Below, piece after piece: positions 30,821 to 42,300 of a stretch of DNA of 64,000 nt. Origin of the DNA: Didymella arachidicola (lineage: Eukaryota > Ascomycota > Dothideomycetes > Pleosporales > Didymellaceae). The DNA is taken from contig CM049987.1 of the NCBI GenBank assembly GCA_016630955.3, positions 1 to 64,000 of the forward strand, read 5' to 3'. The notes under the pieces were generated by a model. That model ran no database searches. It was not told where the DNA came from and saw only the letters and a program-made list of their open reading frames with translations. The position numbers were made by a program, and so were the translations under genes. Each line of letters starts with the position of its first letter. Position 1 is the first letter of the stretch.

Positions 30821-31165
30821 TTATCCACATGCAGATTCACGCTCGCTACGTAGGATCATGCATACGACTAAAAAAAAATAGCGAGACCACTGTAACACGA
30901 TATTGCAACTATTCCTGCTACTGCAGCACGCATGATGACACAGCACCTTAGATAGAGAGTTGTCGGCAAGGTTAGTAAACAAGACGCCCTTAGCTGTAAG
31001 ATTTTCGGGGAGGACTTCGGTGACCGAGACACCGGTTCTAAGCTTTAGATTACCACAGCTCTTGACCAAGTCACAGAATAATCTCCTGGCGTTAGAACAG
31101 GTCTGACTGTTAGGTTCGTGAGGCCGGACGTGGTCACATTGCAGGGCAGCATCAGGGATAGGCGT
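30821..31165 (-). pseudogene. Possible FAD-dependent oxidoreductase remnant
   Basis: The minus-strand frame is open from 31165 and contains PNSQTCSNARRLFCDLVKSC, then NLKLRTGVSVTEVLPENL and GVLFTN. The pattern of a small helix, then a strand with LRTGVSVTEV and GVxFT, resembles the middle of DAO-type FAD oxidoreductases. No dinucleotide-binding N-terminus and no C-terminal half are visible nearby, so it is either a fragment or one exon of a decayed gene. The family assignment is tentative. Confidence 0.3.
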
Positions 31166-34100
31166 CTAACCACATTTTTAGGAAACCTATATGCATTCAG
31201 ACGTGCAACAAATACAAGTAAACAGACCGTATGTCGATGAAGACCTCAGAACTTGGTCTGACTCTCAGAATGGTTGGCAAAGAAGTGCTAACATTCGAAG
31301 CCATGGCTCTGTCGCACTCACTCATGGTCGCAGTCTATCTTCAACAGCCTGTGCATGGTGGGTAAGACTCTGAGCTGTCAGCACTGGCATATCTCCAAAC
31401 CTTAAGCCGTCACTGTAAAACGTGACAAGCCCTCGACCAGCCAAGCATCTGAGCATGATGGCTGCTGTCTGGTCCTTGCTTCTCTTTCGTATTAGATGCG
31501 CAAAGCGGCTCCGCTTGACCATGCGATTGTGCTCTGGATGGATGTTCTCGAAACAAGATCGTCCCTCACAGAAAGCTCACAAGCCCGGTAGTTACCGGAC
31601 TATCAGACTGATTAGCATCTCCATCAGCCGATTTCGAGCAACTATGATGTATGGTTAGAGATGACCCAAAAGTCCCTCGAAATAGCTGCCTGACGTCTCC
31701 AGGCTTTCGAGTTGCGTTGTTACAGGCCGGTATGTTGGCGGGACTGGTAGTTCGACCCCTACCTGCGTCTCGACTTGTTAAATCAACGCGTTGTTTGTGA
31801 ACTAGCCAGCCAACGAGTTATGTCGATGAACGGTGCAAGTACGGGTATGAACGCCCATTCCTTTCGAGCACCGACCTGAAACCGCGCTTGTCCACCAAGC
31901 CAGGTGCTGGAAAGTTGAGTCCGTGCACATAGAACAGCCGTACTCTTCGTAACAAGGCTCGACACACTTGCATTCCACAGCCTGAGGCCGTTGAAGATGC
32001 TATGGTGCGGTTAGCTAAATATACACTGTCTATTGAAATAGCGTTACTAAGGTCATTGTGGTGTGAAGAGTTGGACAGAGCTGGGCTACGCACACACGTG
32101 TTACGTTAAGGCGATAAGCGGGTCTAATGACGAGAGTTTGTTAGTTGTAAATGCAGATAGAGGAGAACTGTACACGCATCTACATAGCGTAGAAGCGAAC
32201 CCGTTATATAAACGTCTTGCAATTAACAAGGGCAGTTTTACGTGTGCTTGAATTACAGAGAAGTCTAGGAGCGTCTTTATAATAACACGCATGTATTATC
32301 TGCTTGTAATTCTACATTAAGCATCGCTTTAGAGACCCTATGCTCTTGCGACTATCTTCAACTAATTTGGGACAGTCTTAGCCCCTGTTATCCCCTCGCT
32401 TGTACTAGCATGCACTTGTTCTTTGTGCATACAGTAGTAGTTTCTGCTTCTGTAACAGTCACTTAGCATATAAGCTGTCAGGTTCTTGGGCCTAACAATG
32501 TGATGCTACAATCTACTTTAGCTGTTAGTTTCGGATTGTTACTACGTTTTGTCTCGCAGCTAACGGCAAAGCAGACATATTCTCCTCCTACAGGCCATTC
32601 TGTCTAAGTTCTCTATCAGACGTCTCCTGCTCGCAACGAGCACGGCATAATAATACAGGTAGATGGCTGGAGTACCTTTTTCGGGCCAAGAGGGCAACCT
32701 GTTAACCCTTGCGCGATCCCGCCCTTTTCTAGGGTCCACCACACTAGTGGCGTGGAGAATTCAGACGGCGCTATCGACAACCCGCCTTTTCCACGAGTGG
32801 GGCTATGGGCTGAATTGCCGATTATCTAGGAGGATATCCCTTGCCTTGTTATCTGCGATGGTGAGTCCATGCCACTGCTTCGTTGCGCGGCGATATCGGA
32901 TCCTAATGCAGCGCTCGAAATTGAATTTGCTAAAGACCTGTGGTTCCACGACCTAGCCATTAAGTGTAGTGACGGCTGCAGGTATTATTAGGCCTATTAC
33001 TTAGAGTATACTGTCGATGACTAGGCGATTAAATGTACCGCTAAATACGAAAGCACAACTCTATACAAAGTCGCGCTCTAGGTTATTCCTTAGTTGTACT
33101 TAATAATAGTTTGAGGCATCTCTAAACAGCAAGCGTTACAGAATGCACATTGTAATAAAAGCTTAGCTTCACGCATATTTGCAGGCAACCTTCTCCTATT
33201 AACTAATATTGCTTGTTTGTCTTTAACACTGTTATACTTGGAGAAGGACTAGGTAGTTCAACGTGCAAACAGCTTAGCCAACTTACTGCGCTCCTTTTCC
33301 GATTTGCTAGATACGCTGTCGCCAACTTAATAAGCAGGCACTGGTTTATAGCTAGCTGTAGGCGAAACAGCTAGGAAACAGTTACGGAAGGCTTAGAAAA
33401 GCTCCGTATTTGCACAGTGAATGCTTACGGTACGTAAGTTAAGGCGTTAAGAGAATATAATGATAAGCCTATTAGGTTAATAGCATCCCTTAAGCTACAT
33501 TATACTAGCGCTTTATAATAGCTTACATAGTCGTAAGTGCTTACTATGTAAGCATAGCAATGCCTTTACACACGGCAGGATTCTTAAGCTAACGTTGCAA
33601 CACGACTTTAAGGTATCGCGTAAGCTTATGTATTAACAACTGCAGCAATGCTTAGCGTGATTGCAGAGTACGTGCGCTACTTTAATAAGTTATAAACACT
33701 TGACGACTCCAACTGTTTTTGTCGCACAAGCCCAAGGGTGGGTTAAACCATCGTTCAATGCAATCAGCTTGTTGTCATCAACATAACGTATCCCATCGAC
33801 CGGGTCCTGACAGTCTCATCGTGACCCCTTACCCTCGCTTGACCATGTCCGCCTAGCGTACACGACAAGTGCTGTCGCATGCATATGCGAGCGCCCACCT
33901 GTAACAAGAGCTATCGAATCCTTCACGTTTGACAAGGGTGGTGATTGCGCAATTGCGCAGCGCCTCTGTCCACACGCCGAGTATAACCGCTTTACGCGTC
34001 CCTAGAGGGCTCAGAAACGTCTCTGCATGTGTACTGGCACCTTTGCTGCACTTTTCTTTCACGCTTTGTTATCTACTCTTTTCCTGCAATCCATAAAACC

Positions 34101-35843
34101 CTTGTACTCATGATGTTCCATTTCCTACCACAGAGCACTCAATGGGAAAGCATGAGAAGCAAGAACACATAAATATTGAGGGAGCAAATTGCTGCCACAG
34201 TTGTTCAAATACCGGAGCTCCACACCCCAACGGAAAGGAGGAGCCGACAATGAACAAGGATGTGGGGTTTGAAGAGCAAAAGCGTGTAAGGGGTAAAGGG
34301 CAACAGGTTGGAGCCAAGTGTAGTCCACTGTCGCTAACGTTCTCGACAGCGGAGCTCAACTCTTGTCCGATCGAACACGACGGGCTGAAACGTTCCTAAC
34401 GACGATAAGGTGGAAAACTTCTGTGTAAACTCCCTCCCGGACTCTCACCACTCTAGTGCGACACGAGCTACGATTCGAAAGAGTGGTTTCGATTTGCAAT
34501 CGTTTGTATCTTGAAACACATCTGGGTTCACAGTAACTTAGATACTTACCAATCTAAACTCCTTCGCGTCTTGTCACGAATAGTCGCACACGTCCAAGCA
34601 AGACGATGTTGAGCTTGCAATAATCTGGTTGTTATGAGCGGGTGATGGGCTGGAGGCGAGCTTAGGCCTGTGTCGATGCAGGGATTTATGATACCGATTA
34701 TAAGATGGTAACGACTGCTTATCCTGGCAGATGCACAGAGTGCTGTGGTGGTTGCCAAAGGCAGGCCTAGGTGTGCCGCTCGTCAGCAAACTGCTGGCGA
34801 AGGAACTGAGTATCGCCAGCCCTTCAGCGCGATATCGCAATGCTTGACTCTCGCCTGGTAGCTTTTCATTATGATGACAGACATTATCCAACGCGGTCAG
34901 AGTATATTTCGTAGCGATACGGACGATGGTTCGTCAGGCTTAAGTGAGTGTGTGTAAAGAATCGGCATCTTCTCTGTTGGAGCCGGTGATGAGGCAGCCT
35001 GAGCCATACTTCGAAGCAACTTTTCGGCCAAGTGGTCGAGTGACGGTATTGGACTGTTGTAGGTGCGCGACAGCAACACCAAAGGATCTGTGAGAAGGGT
35101 CAGTTAGATAGACTCGGCAGAAAAGAGTAGCGAAAAAGCAGTGGAGACGTGTACAGAAGGAACTAGGAAGATGCTCGTACACAAACATGCTGTAGAGAAG
35201 CATAGGAGGCTGCGGGGATGGCCGCAGTAGAGGTCCTCAATATATCCTTCCCATAGCGTGATGTCGACGGTGTAAGGACATGCACCAGCTCATGAGCTTA
35301 TGGTGCCTGTCAAATGATAACCGGGCTATGTTGCGACATGTCTCAAATGAGGGCCGGGTCGCAGTGGTTCGCAGCGAGGGCTGGGCGCGTTACTCGAGTT
35401 AGAAGGCGTGATCCGTGAAGGTAGCAGAGCAATGCGAGGACGTTGTCAAATCGAGGATGTGACAGAGCGGGCGTGTCTGCGAACGGGCTCGCAATCCCTC
35501 ACTAACACTGATCGCGTCGCTAAGCGTGCTTCACTACGGCTCAAGATCCTGCCGACCAGGTCGCACGCCACAGCTCTGCAACGATGACCTAGTGTGTCAA
35601 AACGGGCTGGTTTGTATGGAGCCAGATGCCTGCCACCACAAAGTAGCGGCCCCCTGTTGCAATGGCAAGCACCCACAGCGTTACTTCCGTGCCATCTGTC
35701 AGGCTATGCTTGACCAACGAGCTTCTCGGCTACGATCTTGGGTGCCGTACATGGAAGCGAAGGATTGCAAGCGTCGTGCTACAATTAGCGTGACCGTCTC
35801 CTCAGGCTCTAACAGCCCCTCCCCCTGGTGATCTCTTTGTCAG

Positions 35844-36098
35844 TCAAATATCTCGTACGGAGAGAATGCAGGGATTCCCTCCCTTTGGATTCTCAGAGCT
35901 GGCAACGCTCCTTTCTGAGGCTGCGCTACTAAGATTGAGGATTCTACGAATCGGGGTGGCCGGTTTGTCTCCATGCACGCTATCAAGCACAGACACGACA
36001 TAATCAGGTGCGTCCTGCATGCCTGAGACAGACAACGATCTCCTCGAGGCGCTTAGTTGCAGACCCGCAAGCCGAGAAGCCGTACGACTTTGCGCCAT
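35844..36098 (-). CDS. Small hypothetical protein
   Basis: An 84-residue frame from ATG at 36098 in a good fungal context (CACAATGGC). It is Ser/Arg-rich with no recognisable domain: MAQSRTASRLAGL, RRSLSVSGMQDAPDYV, ending LSVRDI. It could be a small gene, a first exon, or chance. Nothing else nearby supports it. Confidence 0.22.
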   Translation of the reverse strand: MAQSRTASRLAGLQLSASRRSLSVSGMQDAPDYVVSVLDSVHGDKPATPIRRILNLSSAASERSVASSENPKGGNPCILSVRDI

Positions 36099-36852
36099 TG
36101 TGAACTAGCTCCCACGCGGTCGCCATCCGACCCGGTGCAGGGCGGCCTGAGTACATCGCTTCTGTGCAATTACGACAAGATAGAGCTAAATCAGATAAGT
36201 CATGGCAGTGAAGTTGAGGGAAGAATCGCAACGACTGATACGATCTCCGGACCTCAGCGTATCAGCGACCTGTTAGGACAGCTCCCATGTCGTCATCGAT
36301 GCGGTGCTTCAGCTGTCGGTCAAATGGCTGAGTTTGTGGGCTCGTTGGCAATGGCAGGATTGGATCCTTTGACAACTGCAGTCTCCGATACCGTGGTCCC
36401 CGCTGCTTCGCGCGCTCTGTTGCAGACCCGGTTGCCAAGGCACCACCCTGACCTGCCGCGCTGCCGCCCTGTTGCACTGTTGTCGCAAGCAATGTGGAAA
36501 TCTGAGCTGGAATGGAATCTGCCCGAGCTTACTCACTCGCTACAGTGTTCCGCAATAAGGGATGTTGATTCGTGAAGACTAGCAATCTTCGCTTCGAGCA
36601 CCGTCTATGGAGACGCACTACTCGTGCAGCTATGTGTCCTGCATCAAACATCCCGTATTTCGTAGTCGCGCCAACAAGAGGAACAGCCGGCCCGGCGAAG
36701 TCGGCACAGGGCCGAATGAAGTGATCGTATGCAAAGCTGCACGAGAGATCTGACGCAAAGCTCTGGGTGCTTGCTGGTCTAAACCCACATACCATTTCCG
36801 ACTCTATTGTAACACTGCCTCGCACTGTCCACCTGCGCCTCCACAACTACTC

Positions 36853-38414
36853 ATGGCACTCCAGCAGGACCTCCAGGACGATAGTCAGGGACCTCTAGAC
36901 CTCACGCTAGGAGAGCAGATTCTTCTGCACCTCCGATATGTGTATTTGATTGCTGACATAACGGAGTCTGCTTCCCTGGTACAAAAGGTTGACGGCAAGC
37001 TTAGTATTTCTCGGCGGTCCGATGGCACCCTTCACTTACAGCTCGAGCAGCTGCAGCTGCAGCCGCGCTGCAGGCTACCTCGCAACGGCTGGCAGGACAG
37101 CGACGTAGAACTCATACACGGATCGATTCGATACCACGAGCTGTGCAAAGCTTTTCCGCGAATATCAGAGCAGAGAGACCAGATAGAAGGGGCGATGACG
37201 AGAACGGACACTATGTTTGCCGAGAATTGGTCCAAAAACTTGCGACTGTTCTGGCGTAGCTGCAATCCGTCAGAGTCCTTCCACGACCTTCAGGGCTACT
37301 TGGATACACCGCAAAACAGGCACAGACTCGACAACCTAGAAGCGCGCAGTCTCGATTACAAGACGGTCATGGCCACTGTACCTACGGAAATGCGTCTTAG
37401 ATCAGAGCGCCCGAACACGGATGCCAAGCATGCTTCAGCTCGCGACGAGCTGCCTCTGTACGCGTGGGTCTGCGTGCCAAAGCATATACACGCCGAATCT
37501 CCGCCTAAGACACTAAAAAGGCGCCGCGTAGGGATCATCATCAGCGTCACTGGCGGTGGGATGGTAAGTGTCGAGCTGTCACTCCGTGGACGCACATGTC
37601 CTGACTTTCACAGACTACAGGCCACCCTATGGATCCACGATGGACAGCAGCCGCGATTATGCAGATTGCAGAGCGACACAGCCTTCTCTACCTGACCTGG
37701 GAGCGCCGAGTGCTGCCAGAGTCCGATGGCAACGACATCTACAAGGACAGCGACGACTACCTTTCCTGGGTGCAGAACAAGCTACACGGGTTCGTTGAGC
37801 AGCGTTGGCCATACCTCGAGGTCGATACCGGTCGCTATCTTCTTACAGCCGAGAGTGCGGACGCGTATATAGGACTACGTTGGCTTCTGAAATATCCCAT
37901 GATGTTCGCTGGTGCCTACTTCCGTTCGCCTTTAGTAGACATCTATCGCCGCTCCCCTGGCATCTATATGCACAGAGAAGTGGGCCTCGAAGAAGCCACA
38001 GCTGTAATTTGCGACTTGCTCAGGGCCCGGGCCAAGCTACGGGGCCAAATGCCTCCTGCGAAGAGCCGCATGACGCCTGAGGGCCAATTTGTGGCTTACA
38101 GTGCTTCCGTCCTCGACGTGTGGGCGCTCCTTTGGAACTCAGTGACGGCAAGAGACTTTCTTCGTGACGCACCAAGGCAGCCGCGCGAAATCCCCATCCT
38201 GATTGTACACGGCACTTTGGATGAGAAGGTGCCACTCAGTAGCGCCGAGACTCTAGCGGAAGAGTTGAGGGCGGTTGTTTCGACAGATGTCACACTGCAG
38301 AAGCTGGAAGAGGCCGGTCACTGCTCTGACTATGATCTGGGTATTTATAGTGAACAATTATCATGTCTTCGTGAGTGGGCTGAGAAAGCCCTGGGGGCAA
38401 CAGATGAGATGTAG
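36853..38414 (+). CDS. Alpha/beta-hydrolase fold protein (HSL/esterase-like)
   Basis: Two exons, 36853-37563 and 37614-38414, give 503 residues. The 50-bp intron (37564-37613) has GTAAGT, CTGAC and TTTCACAG and keeps the frame, joining TGGGM to TTGHPMDPRW. The catalytic pieces are in family order. An oxyanion-type TGGG (usually HGGG) at about 233-236 comes first. A nucleophile elbow TAESADAY (Ser318) follows, where the family norm is GxSAGG. Asp440 (HGTLDEKVP) and His473 (GHCSDYD) complete the triad. The N-terminal 230 residues are not recognised. No signal peptide, so probably intracellular. Likely an ester or amide hydrolase of unknown substrate; the altered TGGG and ESAD motifs leave activity uncertain. 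No RIP or stops. Confidence 0.75.
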
Positions 38415-39015
38415 AAAACCTTAGGTACCTGATCATCAGTCCTGGCTTCTGTCTTTTGACAAGATTTTATGTTGTGATCTGATGCGGACGTGTCGTCTCA
38501 CATCTGCCACTCCTATTGTGAAAAAAGACAGATCATCTATGCACGGCAACTCTATTTGCAACCATCGACTCAACGTTGAAGGTTGTGTAATGGTTCGTGC
38601 AACTGGTACAGCTACTCGCAGGTGCGTCGCGAGGCTGTCTGTGTCATGATACTGGAAGATAAAATCTCATTGTCACTTTCTTTTGTGCCTGTCGTAGCTT
38701 GGTGGTAAACTCCTTCCTTCACTCTCCTGATAGGAGGCCCGGGCCGGTCATGGCTCCCGCATCGGTCTTAGCCTACCTACTGCAGCTTGCCCTGTAGCCA
38801 AGATAGCAGCACGTTCGAAATTCTACCGGAACAGCATCAGAGGCAAGCGCCGCAGCCCATGTTGAGCCAACTCTGCGACTCTCAACGATCTCGCCGTCGG
38901 GGCGTTCGATCGGCGGCAGCACCATAGCCACACAGCTAATTGGCCCACCAGCGCTACAGCAAGAGAAGGGGAGAGCACGCGCCGGCACACGAGAATGAGC
39001 AACGTTGCTGCAACA
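38415..39015. other. Intergenic, no gene seen
   Basis: Region between the hydrolase and the LINE insertion. Only short frames, no repeat or RNA gene recognised. It ends with ACCTCACGCATAGC, one copy of the LINE TSD (39016-39029). Confidence 0.5.
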
Positions 39016-39030
39016 ACCTCACGCATAGCT

Positions 39031-39060
39031 TTTAGTTTAGTTTAGTTTAGTTTAGTTTAG
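39031..39060 (-). repeat. (CTAAA)6 tail of LINE
   Basis: Six perfect TTTAG units on the plus strand (CTAAA on the element strand) directly beside the left TSD copy. Several LINE lineages end in a microsatellite instead of poly(A), and this fits that pattern. Confidence 0.9.
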
Positions 39061-39325
39061 TCATCCTACTCGGTTTCAGCCGCGTACTGCGCAGCTATGT
39101 CCGGAGTGACAGGCTGTGGCAGACAGCGGACGCGGTGCGGACGTTGATCCGCGCCGCCCCACTTCATCCCTTGAACGAGACCAGCTGCCCCCGTAACCTG
39201 CCGTTTTCCATCAACCACTATCTACAATTTGCCTGGCAGCTCATCTAGATACTGGTTCTACTGACTGTATGCCGTGATTCTAGGCTCTTAGAGGCGCGTT
39301 GCCTCGTCTATCGCGTCCGCTGTAC

Positions 39326-42300
39326 CTACAGTCTCCCCCCAGCGCTCGGCGTCGTCTGCGTATCTCTGATCCCCATATGCCCAAGGATCTGCGTCTGCTC
39401 CATATACTGGACGGCTTTGGTAGCTAGCTGCGGCGTGCTCAGGATGGTCCTGAGGCTGTGTCGTCCGGAAAGGTTGGCGAAGATGCGGTTCCGGAGGTCC
39501 TTGTGCTTGCTGCAGCGGAGGAGGACGTGCGCGATGGTCTGTCGCCTCTCTCCGCAGCTGCAACGGGGGCTGGTGATGTCCGGAACATGGCGATTGAAGA
39601 GGAAGTCGTTGAGACCGATCTTCTCGGTCCGCAGCTGCACCAGCAGCGCGCTCTCCCGCTTGCTGAGCCTCTCGTGGAGCTGTAGCACCTTCTTGGTGGG
39701 CACTGGCGTGTGTCTGTACGTCGCGCGGCCTTTCTTGTCTTCCCTCCACGCGCCGATCCACGCTCTCTCTGCCTGCGTCTTGCACCATCTTCTGAGCGTT
39801 GTCCTGAGCGGGTATAGCTGTGCGGGCGGGTCTGCTGGCTGCTGTCTGCGGCCGTTCTCTCTCCATCCGGTGGCTTCCTTGGCGGCCTGGTCGGCGGCCT
39901 CGTTTCCAGGTATGCCCGCGTGGGCAGGGATCCATCGGACAGCCACTGAGTATCCTTTGTCCTGGAGCTCCAGAACCTGTTGCGCGATGTCCGCGAGGAT
40001 GTACGCGCCTGATCGCCCTTCGGCTTTGGCTATTGACCAGATGGCGGCTTGGTTGTCCGTGTATATGGCAATTTGTTTTCGTTCGCCGTCTCTGTCTGCA
40101 TACTCCTGCGCGATCTGCAGTGCGAGGCTGATGCCTTGCAGCTCCGCTGCGTATACTGTCGACAGTGTGTCGGATCCCATATGTACGGATAGCGTCTGTT
40201 GTGTTAGCAGGCACACTGCTGCGGAGCCGATCTCGCCCTCGATGCCGCTGCCATCTGTATAGATGCTGAGGCTCTTGTTTGCTGCGCATTCTCGATTATG
40301 GTGCTTACGGGCCTCCTCCGCATCGTTGTCAATGTAGGTGTGTGGCCCTCGCTGCCACGGCGGTGTGATGAACGGAGGGATGGGCTCTTGCTTGTCAAGA
40401 TCGCGCACCTGCTTGCTCCTTAGTGCCTCGTAAGCTTTTTGCCAGGGGCTCTTGTGTGCCCTGTAGTTCTTGTCAATGACCACTGGTACCGGTTCGCGTG
40501 GCTCGTAGCACGCAGTCTGTGCGATGGTCCTAGACGAAGACAGTCGAGTGACGACGTCCGCGTTGTGCTTCCAGATCTGCTGCTCGATGGGAAGAAGGAA
40601 TGTCTCCACATCCAGTGCGACCCTTGATGTCGCTCTGTAGGCGCCGCATATGCTTCTTGCTGCTCTTGCTTGTATGCTGCGCAGTGCGTCGACCGTCTTG
40701 TGCGTGTAGCCGCGCTTCTTGTCGTTGAGGTTGGCATTGGACCAGATGGAACACGCGTACATCATCTGTGGCAGCGCGATGGCTTCGTACAGTCTGCGCA
40801 TGTCTTGCAGTCGGACGCCCCAGGTGGAGCTGCCTAAGCTGCTCAGCGTGTGCACTGTGCGAGTTGCCTTTTGTCTGACCGTCTCTACATGTTCTCTCCA
40901 CTTCAGCTTGGTGTCAAGGGTCAAGCCTAGGTACTTGCACGTTGGTGACGGCTTTATCTCGCCCCACTCTGTCTGGATGGCCGCGTCGACGTTGATGCGT
41001 TTGCGCGATCTTGTGAAGTGGGTCAGCTGGAACTTGTCAGGAGCGAACACCGAGGCATGTGTGGTTGCCCATCGCTGTGCTTTCTCAAGTGTTGTGCCCA
41101 GTATCTCGCACGTTTGTTCTGTGGTCTTGCCCCAAGCGAGTATGGCCACATCGTCAATGTAACCTGTGGACATGACGTCTGTCTGCTCGTTGCACTGGTC
41201 GACCAAATCGGCGTTGTAGAGGATATAGAGCAGAGGGGAGAGGGGCGAGCCCTGCGGAATGCCCGTGTTAATTGCGTATTCTTGGGAGTTGAATCCGTCG
41301 ACCCGGATATGGGTGTGCCTGTCGCTCAAGAAGCTTGCTATCCAGCGCACTGTGTTCTCGTCGACCTTCCGCTTTCGCAGGTTGTGAAGCAGCCGCTTGT
41401 GAGATACGTTGTCGAAGGCTCCGGACACGTCCAGCAACAGGAGGCTGGCCACCTGGCCGTCTTTGCCGTTGTTCCACTGTTCGTAGATCTTCGCTGTGAC
41501 AGCGTGTAGTGCGTGCTCGGTAGATCGATGCTTCCTTCCACCCATGTGGGTCGGCGGTAGCACGTGGTGGGTCTCAACGAGGTAGCTCAGTCTCCGTGCC
41601 ACTACCGCATCCATGACCTTGCCGATTGTGTTAAGCAGTGCGATGGGCCGGTATGCTTTAGGTACTGCGTAGTTGGCTTTACCAGGTTTGCGCAGGACCG
41701 CTGTGATAGAGGCTCGGAACGAGACCGGGCAGTAGCCCAGCCGTAGGCTTTGGTTATAGATTCTCATCAGGTGGGCTGCAATCAGATCGATGCCGGCTTG
41801 CAGCGCTTTGTTTATGATGCCATCCGGCCCTGGAGCCTTGAGGGGCGATGCCGCTCGTATCGCTGTGCGCACCTCCTTCTCCTCAATCAGTGGCATGTCA
41901 ATCTGGCCGCTGTACGCAGCGTGCTCTATGTCTCCCAAGTCTGCTTCAGGTGGCGTTGGTGCTGGCTGCGTCGATGCGGGAGCTTGGGCGAGTCTACTCC
42001 GTCGGACAGAGGTGGCCGACGCCTCCAGTGGGATGTTGTTCCTTGGTGTCTCCGCGACTGGGTGGTAGTATGGGCGTACGTCGTATGCAGCCCTTGCTTT
42101 TGCCCTCTCCTCCTTCCTGGTAGGGCACTGGTAGCTCCACGCTTCGTGTTTGCCTCGGCAGGCGGCACACTTCCTGGGTACGTTCCGGTCGAGCTTGGAC
42201 GGACAATCCCTGCTCTCATGTTGTTGCGCGCAGTAGCCACATGCGATTGTTGCCTTGCACTGGGTTCCTATGTGGCCGTAGTGTTGGCACTTGAAGCACT

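Larger units (their letters stand above)
30292..36852. other. Long gene-poor, degenerate region
   Basis: More than 6.5 kb with only short frames. 32400-33700 is moderately AT-rich with many TA steps and looks like lightly degraded repeats. The rest has balanced composition. Two candidate remnants are listed separately (30821-31165 and 35844-36098). A minus-strand stretch at about 31322-31550 (FAHLIRKRSKDQTAAIMLRC) is open but unrecognised. No tRNA or rRNA seen. Confidence 0.45.

Noticed and set aside
39288..40289. A 333-residue minus-strand frame beside the LINE ORF
   Set aside because: It overlaps the RNase H part of the 1361-residue LINE frame in another phase; the LINE frame contains all recognisable motifs.
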